From Climacium dendroides (taxonomy: Eukaryota; Streptophyta; Bryopsida; Hypnales; Climaciaceae), in contig OX467088.1 in the NCBI GenBank assembly GCA_950106755.1, positions 3,518,001 to 3,582,000 of the forward strand: a stretch of DNA of 64,000 bases. Reading direction: 5' to 3'. The notes under the pieces are model-generated. The model saw only the letters and a program-made list of their open reading frames with translations, did no database searches and was not told the DNA's origin. Shown here one piece after another: positions 47,595 to 60,046 of the stretch. A program made the position numbers and the translations under genes. Numbering within the stretch: the stretch's first letter is position 1; every line of letters begins with the position of its first letter.

Positions 47595-49256
47595 CTACAA
47601 TATGAACACATAATATGAACAAGTATTATATGTGTGATTTACATTGTTGTAATCCCTCGCCTTTAGAATCTTAGGTTCCCGACTATATCCTAGATTTGGC
47701 TTCTTGTACTCATTCCACCGTTGATGCCTCTGTCGTTGTATAAACATACGGTCTAATGCGTCAAGATGACGAGCATCGCATTGAATTCTCTGCACCCCAT
47801 CATGTGTCTTAGACATCTGGGTGCTCCCTGACAGGATATACTTGGGACGACGCCTTGCACTATCACAAGCAACTCTGACATGAGTATTACGAGATCCACC
47901 AGTATCATGAGATCCACAAGAGACCCCTGACTTGTTCCCTGGTGCAGGAATTTGTATTGTGGCCTCCTCATAAAGCCTCTTTTTTGGTGCCATGTCTGAT
48001 GCCACCAACGATAACTAAGAAGCAAGTGGCCCTTCGTAGTGCAAAGGAGAAGGCGAGCAGGACTTTGGCAGACGTGGACCTGTCGTACGCGTAGTTAGCC
48101 GTAAGTATCCTTACAACGACAAATGGTTGCAAGATGACACGAATTATCGTTCCAGGGAACTTCTAGTATGATATTGATTGAATTAGAAGCATCCGGATTG
48201 TGACTACTCACTTAATCCTCCTTCTCTCACTTTTCCTATCTCACTCCAGAAATTTAGAACATTCCGGATTCCGTTCCGGATCCGGATACCTCCGGAACTT
48301 AGTTCCGTCTCTCTTCCGTCACTGGTTTTTGTTGCCTCTGTTTTACCCTCAGAGGATCCGCCCTTGATCTAGAAAGGGGTGGGGACTCACCACTTGTACA
48401 ATTATCCTCTTTATACTCTAAATCTACTAAACAGCACACCCAAGACAACACAGCTGTAGGAGGAGGGAGGAGTATTCTCTCACAGTTTCTGGATTGGCCG
48501 ATCCGGAATCAGGTCACACAAAAAAATTCTCACACCTCTCTTACTACAACGACGGATCCGAACTCATAGACCCAAAGGAATAGAGTCTCGAGGAGAAGAC
48601 CATGTACCAAGGGGGAGGTTGGTAGACCTCCCGGAGTAGCGGGAGTTCCTTTCCTTTGGCGGTTGCTTATCTCCGCACAGAACCTTCCTAGTTCAAGACT
48701 CGCAGGGACCTCTACCTTCTTATCCGGATTGCCGTTTTGGCAATTTAAAGGCACGTAACTCTCACATTCCCTTACTTAGCTTGCATTCTTTCTGACTAGC
48801 TCCACCCCCAAGAGATCTGTAGCTCAAGATCCGGATTCCTCCTCTCCCTCCCTTCTCTTTCTCTAGTACAAGGATACAACATACATGCATACACTCAGCC
48901 AAAGATTCTGTCTAAGCAAAGTACAGCTAGAGGTATCCTGGCTGACTTAGATTAAGAAAAGAAAATTGTAATATATACGTGAAAGCACTAAAATGGTATG
49001 GAATAGAATGGAATGGTAGACAACTAACTTGCCTGCCCTTAAAATACTAACACAAAAACCCAAAGTCAACTCCTAAAAGCCTGAAAAAGAAACCCGGAAA
49101 TCCAGACAACCAATCACTGAACCTCCGAAATATCCGGAAAGGCTAATAACTACCGTCCGAAATTGCCGGATTTTCTGGCTACCCGCCTAAAATTCCAGAA
49201 ATCGGGCCCATGCTCGGAAACTCAATCCGGATTCTATACTTCTTTCCCTACGGATT

Positions 49257-51209
49257 CTAATGCTTTGGCTTCTGCCCTTTCCTTGAGCGGCTCCCTGCTT
49301 GACTGGTAGGTCTCCCTTTCGTACTTTTAGCTGGCGTTGTCTTCGCTGTAGCTCGAGTCTAGATATGGCGCGTTGCGGGAGACGGATCACTGTTGTCTTT
49401 AGTTCTGAAAGTGGAGTAGGCACTCTCCTCCTCGGAGTCTTCGATGACTTGAACTTCCTTTTCCTTCTCTGGCGGTGTATCCTCCAATGTTGCGGATTCG
49501 CTTCTCTTTTCCGGCGTGGTCTCTTGCATGTGTGCAAATCCTTTCGGATTAGTCCGAGCCGGATTGGTCATTCCACCGATCCGGTTGATGAGGTCTCTTC
49601 TGACTTGTTGTCTTGGAACCTTGAATGATCCGGTCATCAAATTCGGCATTGTTTGTGACTTGGGAACTTCCGGAGTTGAGAATTTGGGTGGTACCGAAAC
49701 TGATTTCACGCTGGACTCAAGTTCCGGTTCCGACGCTGGCCTCAAATTTAGCTCCATCATCCGCATCTTGCTGGCGAAAGGCTCGGCTGGTGTGAATATC
49801 CCCCTCAATCCCTCCATCCGAGTTGCACGATCCGCCACCGGTCTCCTTGGAGTACTCGAGACAAAAGGAAGTTCCGGAAAGGTGGAAAAATCCATCACCT
49901 GATTTGGACCAATAGTTGCCAATAGCTGCTGGATCTCCTTCAAAACTCGTTCTATCCTCGCAGTGAAGTCTACGAGGATGGTCACTACCTTGGTTCCGGT
50001 AATGTGGCCTTCCGATATCAGCTTTGAGTCAAACAAGGCAGCTTTCCTGACGAAGTCGGCTTTGATGTTGACTGCTTCGGATAGATTCTTGACCAGACCG
50101 AGAGCCTCTTTCTCTTTCTCCTTTAAAGTTGTCATTTCCCCTTCCGCCCAATTCACTCGGGCCTGGAGTTGGTTCCGTTCCGCCTCCAACTCTTGGATCC
50201 GCTCCTCCCTCCTCTTTAGATCTTCCGGTTTGGGCAATCGCTTGACAGCTTCCACAATCTGATCCGGCTCCACCTTCAAAACTTCCGCGGTATCTATTAC
50301 CAAATCCGCCAGGCTATCGTGGAGTACCTTGGCCTCACGTATCCACTCGAGCCCAACATTAAAAAATGTTGATTCAGTTTCCACTTCCGGTCCTTTGCTG
50401 GACTCCCCCCTCTCCATCGCCGATGGCTTGGATCGCGACCCCGGATCGGTTGACTTCCTCTTCTTGTTCCTCGGATCGGTCAAGCGTTCCCCGGGAAGTT
50501 CCTCCGGATCCGACTTGACCGGATCTTCCGCCTCCTCCCCAGAAAGTCCGTATGACAAGATCGCCTTTCCGGTGTCATACTGGATTACTTCCGCTGCACT
50601 CAAAAGTTCTTGCTGATGGTACAGATGGAACAAATAGGTGCTAACTGGACTCGCCTTTGCTCGGGTCACATGATTCGCTAACTTAGCCACTATCCCGACT
50701 ATGACTCTAGTACCCTAGTGCACCACTCGGTTCTCCATAGCCCCGAAAATAGTATTGGCTACCGTAATGGTAATCCGTGTTGGTTTTTCCGGATACAAGA
50801 TGGGAATGAGAAATTCTAGTATCCGCCTATGTCTCTCGTCCTTACATTTGCTAATAGCGAATCCGTCCTTAGGGTTTGCAGACCCGGTAAACTTCCCAGC
50901 TACAAAACGGTCCGTCTTCGATACTAACCCGTTCCCGTTCTTCCGGAACTGATAGACGTCCACCCAGATGTCCTCGATCCATGCGACTGGCCGCCCTTTC
51001 AAAGTGAGGTCCTACTGATTCGGAACACCATGAAGTAGCTCCTAAATCATATCTTCACTCTTGAGGTTCCATGGTTGGTGTAGTAGACCGACACACCCTA
51101 ACTTAGTTAAGTCCTCCTCTAACTGCTTGTGTAGTTCCGAGTTATCCGGAATAGCCGAAGAGATAACCCGGGCAGATACCGCTACCTTCCGTACTGGTCC
51201 GGATGCCAT
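49257..51209 (-). pseudogene. LTR-encoded ORF, copy C (four stops)
   Basis: One frame of 651 codons from ATG 51209 to the stop after KPKH at 49257. It is interrupted by TAG at 51042-51044 (CAG in D), TAG at 51012-51014 (TAT in D), TAG at 50715-50717 (TGG in A) and TAG at 49359-49361 (CAG in D). Otherwise no frameshift. Layout: conserved N-terminal half with FVAGKFTGSANPKDGF and ILYPEKPTR, acidic region, KKRKSTDPGSRS, a coiled coil with EERIQELEAERNQLQARV, then a P/S/T-rich part and a basic tail. No catalytic motif or zinc knuckle is visible. Confidence 0.75.
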
Positions 51210-51343
51210 AAGATCTAAGTCAGAACGAGGAAGAAGTAATCTTACTTCAGTCGCTAACTCACCACTCTTTCTCTCAACTACTCACACGGACAGTCTCAGA
51301 AAAGCAAAATAGGAAAGTGAAGAGGAAAACCCTAGGCAAATAG

Positions 51344-51351
51344 CTTAAATA
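51344..51351 (-). promoter_or_regulatory. TATA-like box of LTR C
   Basis: TATTTAAG, 135 bp upstream of ATG 51209 and about 290 bp inside the LTR, at the same position as in D. The surrounding bases are conserved between copies. Confidence 0.45.
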
Positions 51352-51877
51352 CTAAACCGTCTTCTTGCGTATTTAAGGACAACTGCTATAGGTCCGTTGT
51401 ACTAACGGTATCCTACTTCCATAGCTACGAGACTTATACGATAGGTTCCTGTATTCTGGGTGAATCCGGATTCCGGATCTGGATAAGTTCCGGTTACGGG
51501 TTGTGCCGGAACGCTTATTTCCTAATTCAAGTTATCTTACCCAAAAATCACGTTCTAACTATAAAAAATTTTATTTTCCCTATTTTTCGCACCTACTTCT
51601 TATATTATTGAATCCGTTTCCGGATTCTGGATTCCCACAGGACCATTATTAGATGGACTATCCACCACATCGTCATCCACGGGCTTGGTAGAATAGTCCA
51701 TTGTGGAGTTTGTTGTTGCCGCCGAGCACAAAAAGTTTCCCCTGCTCACGATTGCATATTAAATGATTGATATGTAACGTAGACGCTAGTGCACTACTAG
51801 CGTGATGTCAAGGTAGCTTTGCTAGAACCACTACCTTCATCTTCTGTATTGAAGGATGGTTTTTAGCCAGTGAGCCG

Positions 51878-52459
51878 CAAGGGGAGGTCACTCTCACTAC
51901 ATTTGGGGGACCCACGTGTGGCGAAGTGATTTTTGACCCCCCTATTTACTTTGGAATATACTATAATTTCAACCTATAATTTTGAACTTTGATTAATAAT
52001 GACTAGATTTCTATTGCCAAAAATTCCTAACTCAACTGACATTTAAAATGACTATTATAATAGGTTGAAAAATGAACTGAAATGGCATGTTTTTCAACTC
52101 AAACATTTATAGAGAATGCATTTGAATGACCATTGCATCAATATTCATGAAAAACAAACTTTCAATAGAGAGTTATTTTTAGGACTTTTTTGTTCATTTT
52201 TTAGACAATTTTTATGAAGGAAGTAAGGGGTCCCAAGTTATTTTCAGCTCTACAGTGTATTTTTTTTCTTCAAAAATTTGTAACTAATTATTATCAATTT
52301 AAAATAATATCAAAAATTCAAAATACAAACTTTCAAAGTAGGAAAACCTATTCATATTTTTTTTATTATCTTTAAATTAAATTTTATGAAGGAAGTAAGG
52401 GGTCCAAAATCTTTGCCGCACGTGGGTTGTGAAAATGTATAGAGTGACCCCCCCGTGAC
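51878..52459. mobile_element. MITE (582 bp) with ~65-bp imperfect TIRs
   Basis: Left end GGGGAGGTCACTCTC...CCCACGTGTGGCGAAG and right end CGCACGTGGG...AGAGTGACCCCCCC are inverse copies. GAGCCG is found just outside both ends (51872-51877 and 52460-52465), perhaps the remains of a longer target duplication such as the 9 bp of MULEs. The interior is AT-rich with two gaaggaagtaaggggtcc direct repeats (52214 and 52387). Confidence 0.7.
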
Positions 52460-52465
52460 GAGCCG

Positions 52466-52949
52466 TGTTCAAACAACTCGGGTGGATGAATTAGACGAAG
52501 ACGGCGACGACCGTAAAGAGTTTGGAGAAGATGACATGTATGTAGGCCCTTTGAGAGGTTGCCCACAACCATCCTTTAGGGTGGGTCGAGATCTCTTTGA
52601 AGGGTATTTTGTTGCAGTTCGACCCGCAGATGGTGACAATCATCCGGTTTGGATTGCAAGGACGTTATCTGATCCCAATTGTAATCCGGAGAAACCTAAA
52701 TGTGTACTCATTCAGTACTTCCGTCCAACATCGAGAAATCAAGATGTTCAAGACTTCTACACTGGATGGGATAGCGAAAGAGGTCTACGTTGGAAAGTTA
52801 ATGAAACCAAACCACCACTTTCGAAGCATACAAGAGCTCCTATGACAGCATGGAAGTCTAGCATCCGAAAAGATACTCTCCAGTGTATGATCAAAATTCC
52901 AGTTGCTCAAATTGACGTCATCAAGCAAAGCCTTGCATCGTACACTTGA
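52466..52949 (+). pseudogene. C-terminal module of a DUF7869-type protein
   Basis: The frame entering from the MITE junction reads an acidic linker (VDELDEDGDDRKEFGEDD), then FEGYFVAVRPADGDNHPVWI, VLIQYFRP and a segment ending MIKIPVAQIDVIKQSLASYT. The order matches 34540-34910 (WVDIRPSSWVLLRPED, FRLQYWRP, YGKWVVEE), so both are versions of one barrel-like, perhaps BAH-like, domain. Upstream of the MITE the frame continues back as LPSSSVLKDGF, a stop and PVS, so the MITE split this gene. The rest of the protein is missing. Confidence 0.5.
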
Positions 52950-54570
52950 TATTTATAGCTATGCATATATATTATAGGTTTTATAAATATGTTGTCTCCA
53001 TCATCAAGTTCTATATAACGAATGGAATTCATATATTAGATTTAATGGTATAGGTTTGACTTGATTGATTTTATTCAATTACTTGGTATTGCATGAATGT
53101 TTTGAAGTGTATGTTTTGTGTTTATAAAACAATAGAATTCTAAAATAGTCTTAATATACTTTCTTTTATGTTTTTGATCTTTGTTTTCTCTTTTTTTCTT
53201 TATTTTATTATTTGTTTATTATTGAGTATAGTATATTTGAAATCACATTGCTATTGTAGAAAAAAATGTAGTGGATATATCCACTATTTATTTGGTTAAC
53301 ATGTAAAGCGCTTGTCACATTTTTAGTACGGGGTTAGTTAGTTGTTACAATTTTCCTACCCGCAAAGCTCACTTAGCAGTACCAAGTCATGTTTTTTCTC
53401 TCATGCGCTCATACGAATTCAACAGGAATCGAACCCGGACCGCTTCAATGAGATGAATATCCCCTTACAACCAACCACGGAGCTCATGACTTGGTGTTCA
53501 GAAGATGACAAAATCTTTATTTATATTAATTAGAACATTTATCTCAAAGCAAACTACATCTAATTGAACACTCCATCACTCGAGAGACTCTCATTTTAAT
53601 GGAAATTGCACATTAGAAAATCCAAATTTAGTGTTTGTCCGCCTAAACTAGCTAACATTATAATTCATTTTTTAGGGTCTAAACTGACAACATTATTTTG
53701 AGAGACTCCAAAACTCTCAAAATATTGAATATAGTGTTATTAGCAAATATTTTTAAATACACTATGCTTCTTCCGTCGATCTCATGTTTTACATAAGGCC
53801 CTTCTATGGTTGAAACGAATTTGAAATGTCTGCAAATGCTCGGTCCTTTATACAACTTGTTTTGTCGTTACAGGATGTAGAAGCTCTATAGGAGAGAATA
53901 CAAGAAAGGTGAGTCAACAAATGGCATCTTGATCTAGAGGAAGAGTATGAAGATCTTGAAGGCAACGTGTACAAGAAGAAGAATTACATTGATTTGCAAC
54001 GATAAGGACTTCTTTGAATTACGGGTGAACATTCTTTCTTGGCACCTTAATTTATCTGTTTGTCAATGCTTAAACGATAGCTATCTAACAGAATTGATAG
54101 CAATCCAAATCCAGCTATGTATCATCTAGTTGGTGATGACTGGTGATATAGTCGACAATTGAATTGTCGTTTTGTTCTAATGGCATGTTTCTAAAACTGA
54201 CTTTTGAAGTATCGCCCTTCTATTTAGACTCTTGTTTTGAACTTTGTGTACAAGCTGTAGATGTATTTCAATCAATGACCTGTGACGTTGGTTGACATTG
54301 CAGTGACTGATGAAATCATTCATGAGTTGCAGGAGACATTTATCAATTATTTAGCAGAAACGGGATTGTCTTCTGTGTTGAAAAGAAGTTACCTCCTGGA
54401 GAAGCTTCTCGGATGAACCTACATTTGTTTGGTAATAAAATCTAGAGCATCTCTTTCCTACATGTATGTTGTGCATCACGTGAATACACTTGTATTACCC
54501 CGGTGGAGACAATTCCTGCCAAGATGCCCTTGTCAAACAATGGAAGTCAAAGACTGCGAGATCAGGGTTG
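52950..54570. other. AT-rich stretch, no gene
   Basis: Apart from the SINE-like segment at 53383-53491 nothing is recognised. Short frames near 53947-54129 and 54429-54611 have no supporting features. Confidence 0.4.
53383..53491 (-). repeat. tRNA-like (SINE-type) segment
   Basis: On the minus strand GAGCTCCGTGGTTGG resembles a pol III A box and GGTCCGGGTTCGATTCC is a good B box, about 40 bp apart. No complete tRNA fold can be drawn. The segment is bounded by the inverted repeat ACCAAGTCATG / CATGACTTGGT. It is probably an old tRNA-derived SINE or decayed tRNA copy. Confidence 0.35.
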
Positions 54571-54639
54571 CTATTTGGCGAGCCTGTGAGCATGAACTTG
54601 TGAGCTTGTGAGGGGGAATAAAATAATTGAAAAAATTTG

Positions 54640-56180
54640 TGTTGCGAACCTATGACCATGGATTTATTACCATTTACAATGCGGTCTTAGAAAGATGACA
54701 ACCTTCCTAGGAGTCCTTGGTAGTACTCCAAATTTGGGTACCTAATAGAAATCCAAATCCTCATTTTTGGTCTTGATTCAAAATATATTTGAAAAAAGAC
54801 TTTTGAAAATGTCAAGGGTATTTAAATGAAGAATACTACCAAGGACCCTTAAGATGGCCATTGGATCCGACGGCCCTCCTAGAAGTCCTTGGTGGTACTC
54901 CAAATTTAAATACCTAGTAGGATTCCAAATCCTCATTTTTGATTTTGATTGAAAACAAATTTGAAAAAAGGTTTTGAAGATGTCAAGGGTACTACCTAAT
55001 TGAGGAGTCTCACCAAGGATCCTTGAGATCTTAGTAAGATCCAACTAAGCTTCCAAAGGTCCTTGGAGGTACCCCATGTTGGTACCTTGTAAAGCTCTAA
55101 AACCTTCCTTTTGGTTTTGATTGAAAACAAATTTGAAAAAAGGCTTTTAAAGATGTCAAGGATATCTAAATGAGGAGTCTTACCAAGGACCCCTAAGAGT
55201 TCATTAAGATCAAATTGAGCTTCCAATGGTCCTTGGTGGTACCCCTCATGTTAGTACCTTGTAGGGCTCTAAAACCTCATTTTTGGTTTTGATTCAAAAA
55301 AACATTTGAAAAAGGTCTTTGAAATTTTCAAAAGTACCTAAACTAGGGGTACCACCAAGGACTCCTAAAAGGTCTGTCAGGTCCAATAGACCTTTTAGAA
55401 GTCCTTGCTAGTACTCCTAATTTTTGTACCCTGTAGGGCTCCAAAAGCTCATTTTTGGTCCAAATTCAAATTTTTTTGAAATTTTTCTTTGAGAATTTGA
55501 ATTTCCTTATTTCTACCCCATTTTTTTTTACTTTCACATTTTCACACTTACTAGCAAGGACTTCTAAAAGGTCTATCGGACCCGACGGACCTTTTAGGAG
55601 TCCTTGGTGGTACCCCTAGTTTAGGTACTTTTGAAAATTTCAAAGACCTTTTTCAAATGTTTTTTTGAATCAAAACCAAAAATGAGGTTTTAGAGCCCTG
55701 CAGGGTACTAACATGAGGGGTACCACCAAGGACCATTGGAAGCTCAATTTGATCTTAATGAACTCTTAGGGGTCCTTGGTAAGACTCCTCATTTAGATAT
55801 CCTTGACATCTTTAAAAGCCTTTTTTCAAATTTGTTTTCAATCAAAACCAAAAAGAAGGTTTTAGAGCCTTACAAGGTACCAACATGGGGTACCTCCAAG
55901 GACCTTTGGAAGCTTAGTTGGATCTTACTAAGATCTCAAGGATCCTTGGTGAGACTCCTCAATTAGGTAGTACCCTTGACATCTTCAAAACCTTTTTTCA
56001 AATTTGTTTTCAATCAAAATCAAAAATGAGGATTTGGAATCCTACTAGGTATCCAAATTTGAAGTACCACCAAGGACTTCTAGGAGGGCCGTCGGATCCA
56101 ATGGCCATCTTAAGGGTCCTTGGTGGTACCCCTCATTTAGATACCTGTGAGCACTTTTTTACCCACCCATGGTAAACTAG
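54640..56180. mobile_element. Large foldback with ~172-bp tandem units in each arm
   Basis: Left arm units begin with gtccttggtggtactcc-type words near 54713, 54889, 55058, 55229 and 55402. The right arm holds the inverse units near 55600, 55770, 55942 and 56117. The axis lies in the unpaired AT-rich centre, about 55460-55550. The frames 55226-54996 (minus) and 55736-55966 (plus) translate almost identically, which shows the symmetry. A further single unit is at 63400-63535. There is no gene inside. The structure is like Foldback-type elements whose inverted ends are tandem arrays. Confidence 0.8.
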
Positions 56181-58157
56181 CGTTGCACAACTAGGTTCTT
56201 AGTATTATTTTGTAAGTTTTGTCCTAAGGGTGCCTAGCGTCAATCCATTGTGCCTTCCAAGCAATGGATATTTTCTAACTCCTACATGTGAAAAATAAAC
56301 AAAACAACAAGAAATTCTAAATAACTATAAGTTTTATCCTTTTATCTCAACTAACTAAGCCAATGTGGTTTTTATTCAAAATGAATTCAATCTAGATTTA
56401 TCATTTTTAAGTGATAGAACATGTTATGACATTTCTAAAAATATAAAACTCGTCCTCATCCGAGCTTTCTAACAATAGTTATGGAAGGATGAAGTTTGAC
56501 CGCTAATTGGTTCATCAAACTTCATCCATTGATTTCTACTAATCTACCTTATAATTTTACTTGAGATTTGACTTTTGGTCTCTGAACTCTATTTACTATT
56601 TGAATTTCTAATATGGTTGACTTTGGATGATTTATCTAACTTTCATTCATTTTGACCCCTAAACTTCATCCGTCTCTATCTTTCTCATTTTTCGTTGGAT
56701 TTCTAAGTGTGAGACATTTTTGGAAACCTCTAAACCAAAGGTATCACAATCTGAATCTAAAACTTGGAGAAAATCTAGTTTTAATATTCTGACTTGAAAG
56801 GTTAGTTCAGCTAAGGTATTTAAAACCATCTACTTTGCAATTTGATAGTAATTTGGGTATTTAGAATCTTACCTCACTTTGTGAGTCGTCTTGGACGTTG
56901 TAAATAAGTCTTCCAGGATCTCTATTTTCCTCCATGGTTCCGTCGCTCGATAATTTATGCTCACCGCTTGAAAGTAGACTTTTAATACAAATTTGCAACT
57001 AAATTCTAGCTACTATTCCTCCTTTCTTCTATTTGGGATTTTATACTATACTTTTCTAATGGTTGGCTTAGAAAACTCTTGACCTCCTAACCACTACTTT
57101 TCTATTTTTCGCTTGGCTAATGACACCTTGCGACATCTCACATGGTTCATCCTTCGTGTCTCAATCCTATTGGTTGTTTTAGATACTTGAGATTTCTTCT
57201 TCTTCAACTTCAACTATAACAATCTAACAATTTGGTCTTCAATTCACAACTATCATTCCTATTGAGTTTTTGAACTCAAACTTAGTCTAAGCTAGAAGAG
57301 TTGAAAGAGGGGTGAGATAGAACTTTGTTTTGCATTCTTCCTTGCTAATCACACCTCCCTAATCTATCCTTCTTCCCTTCTAATCTATTTTCTAATTTCC
57401 TTATCAAATGTCTTAGCTCTCGGTCTGACTTTTGACAGATTACTATTTTTAGACTTCTAATATGTTTTCCTTGTAGAAGCTAAAACTAGCTTTCTAAGTT
57501 GATGTGGAACTTGCAAATCGAACTTTTCTAGTAGAAGTTATGCATGGATGAAGTTTTGAGTCCTAATTAGTGTTTGAAACTTCATCCGCTTATATCTTAC
57601 TCATTTTAGCTTGGATTTCTTTGTGTTCTATGTTTCTGGAAAGCTCTTGACTTCTACTATGAGATTTTGAACTTCAATTTGTACTGACCCTTCTTCTTAG
57701 CGGCTTGACTACACCCTTGGTCTCGGCCCTAAAGAAAGACTAATATTAAAAATGACAACTTGACCAAACTAAGGCCAAAAGGCCTAACTACATAGAAATG
57801 ATCAAAAGAAAGGAGAGGTTCAAAGCTTTGCCGTCAAAATGAAAATAACTAAAAGTTCAAATCCCACAAAGTCAAAGCTTCGCCGTTTTTTTTAATAACA
57901 CTCTAATTTTTAAGACAATTTCTAAGACAATTTCTAATACACAAAGGCAAAGCTTCGCCGATTTTGACAAAACCACAAGTGCACAAGACAATTTCAATGA
58001 AGTTAAGCTTGACTCAAAATTTGTTAGAGCAAGGAGGTTAGTACAAACACTTGTTAGTTCAAGAACGTTTACAACAAATTAGTACATTCACAACAAGCTT
58101 AGGGAGTTTCTCAATTAAGGACTTTTCCACTTAGAGGGTTAGATAAGAAAAAAAACG
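56181..58157. other. Gene-less region
   Basis: Pyrimidine-rich single-copy-looking sequence without coding frames. caaagcttcgccg or caaagctttgccg recurs near 57822, 57876 and 57947, and tatcttactcattttagcttggatttct-like text occurs twice (56673-56707 and 57591-57621), indicating diverged duplications. Confidence 0.45.
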
Positions 58158-58308
58158 TACACTAGAAGTCCTCCACAACGGCATAGTCAGACTTATGGTG
58201 GAGGAAAATCTAGGATTAGTACAATAACTTCAACACAAACACTAGAAGTCTTCCACAACGGCATAGCCAAACTTATGGTGGAAGAGGTTCCAAGATTAGT
58301 ACAACCAT
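58158..58308. repeat. ~80-bp tandem duplication
   Basis: acactagaagtcctccacaacggcatag...acttatggtggag...attagtacaa is present at 58158 and again at 58238 with a few differences. Confidence 0.8.
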
Positions 58309-58865
58309 ATAAAACTCAACCAATTGAAAACGTGGCAAAGTTAATACAAAAAAAATTCAAACAAACACAACAAAGGCAAACTTTGAAGGGACCCCAATGT
58401 CCTTCAAAGAAAGCTTCAAAAACAACAACAATGAAGCTTGAAATGCTCAAAAACACGCAAAATTTGGCAACTTGGCCTAAATGGCCAAAATCCAACTAAA
58501 TGGACCCAAATGAAAACAAGGCGGTTCAAAATGAACTTAAGGGGTGTTTTCAGAGGAGAATGGGTGCCCTTATATACTCTTCCAAGGGCACCTCCCTCCT
58601 CTCTTTTCCTACAAAGTAATCTTATCAATTAAGATTTTCATCTAATTTGCCCAATTTTCACTTGTACGCTGATCTAAATTCCTAACTTTTGGAGAAATGC
58701 TCCAAATCACAAACGAATTGCGCCATTGGCTTCAGAAAGCCATTTTTAATTTAAAAGAACCCCCACCCCTTTTTCTTACGTCAAAATCACAAAGATTTCT
58801 AGCGCTAATTGGAAGACCAAAATTGGATTAAAAACCAACTTTTGGAGATCAATTTTTCTAAGAAA
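58309..58865. other. No gene recognised
   Basis: A-rich, C-rich text with short frames. The stretch ends at the AGTAA target duplication of LTR D. Confidence 0.4.
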
Positions 58866-60046
58866 AGTAATGTCATACGCGCAGTTAGTCGTAAGTATCC
58901 TTACAACGACAAATTGTTGCAAAATGACACGAATTATTGGTCTAGGGAACTTCTAGTATGATATCGATTGAATTAGAAGCATCCGGATTGTGACTACTCA
59001 CTTAATCCCCCTTCTTTCACTTCCCTACTTTATTCCGGAAACTTAGTATATTCCGGATTCCGTTCTGGATCCGGATACCTCCGGAACTGTGTTCCGTCTC
59101 TCTTTCGTCACTGGTTTTTGTTGCCTCTGTTTTACCCTCAGAGGGTCCGCCCTTGATCTAGAAAGGGGTGGGGACTCACCACTTATACAATTATCCTCTC
59201 TATACTCTAAATCTACTAAACAGCACACCCAGAACAACACAGTTGTAGGAGGAGGGAGGAGTATTCTTTCACAGTTTTCGGATTGGCCGATCCGGAATCA
59301 GGTCACACAAAGACAATCTCACACCTCTCTTACTACAATGATAGATCCGAACTCATAGACCCAAAGGAATAGAGTCTCAAGGGGAAGACAATGTACCAAG
59401 GGGAAGGTTGGTAGACCTTCCGAAGTAGCGGGAGTTCCTTTCCTTTGGTGGTTGCTTATCTCTGCACAGAACCCTCCTGGTTCTAGACTCGTAGGGACCT
59501 CTACCTTCTTACCCGGATTGCCATTCTGGTAGTTTAAAGGCACGTAACACTTACACTTCCTTACTCAGCTCGCATCTCCCCCACTTAGCTCAACATCAAG
59601 AGATCCGTAGCTCAAGATCCGGATTCCTCCTCTCCCTCCCTTCTCTTTCTCTAGTACAAGGTTACACACACATACATACACTCAGCCAAAAGACCCTGTC
59701 CAAGCAAAAGTGTAGCTAGAGGTATCCTAGCTGACTTAGATTAAGAAAAGAAAATTGTAATACATACGTGAAAGCACTAAAACGGTATGGAATAGAATGG
59801 AATGGTAGACAACTAACTTGCTTGCCCTTAAAATACTAACACAAAAACCCAAAGTCAACTCCTAAAAGCCTGAAAAAGAAACCCGGAAATCCAAGCAACC
59901 CATCATTGTATACCCCGGGATACCTGGAAAGGCTAATAACTATCACCCGAGATTGCCGGGTTTCTTGACTATCCGCCTAAGATTCCGGAAATCGGGCCCA
60001 TGCTCGGAAACCCGATCCGAATTCTATACTTCTTCTCCTACTAATT

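Larger units (their letters stand above)
48081..51639 (-). mobile_element. Solo LTR C (3.6 kb), TSD GGACC
   Basis: Plus-strand ends TGTCGTACGCGTAG and GGATTCCCACA; GGACC at 48076-48080 and 51640-51644. It is nearly the same length as D (3559 versus 3561 bp), so both represent the full LTR. No internal domain is present. Confidence 0.92.
47595..51701 (-). pseudogene. Hypothetical gene split by solo LTR C
   Basis: ATG 51701 opens MDYSTKPVDDDVVDSPSNNG; after removal of LTR C and one GGACC the frame continues as PRLPKSCSPSPLHYEGPLAS, TAG, then LSLVASDMAPKKRLYEEATIQ and on to about 47640, where AAT|GTAAAT may be a donor (RDYNNV). The second part is basic and polar (CDSARRRPKYILSG, FIQRQRHQRWNEYKK). 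An alternative is that the gene starts at MAPKKR downstream of the LTR. No family is recognised; transposon origin is possible because a DUF7869-type fragment lies next to it in the opposite direction. Confidence 0.4.

Noticed and set aside
50329..50616. Plus-strand ORFs opposite the LTR gene (also near 26868, 61080, 7681)
   Set aside because: They are antisense shadows: their positions follow the minus-strand ORF in each copy and they show no independent features.
54996..55966. Near-identical ORFs on opposite strands as a duplicated gene pair
   Set aside because: They are the mirror-image arms of the foldback; frames are short and the units are non-coding repeats.
59089..59543. Short ORFs in the 3' third of LTRs A, C and D (also 25134-25589, 48530-48754)
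   Set aside because: They are not conserved in frame between copies; this part is probably the 3' untranslated part of the LTR transcript.
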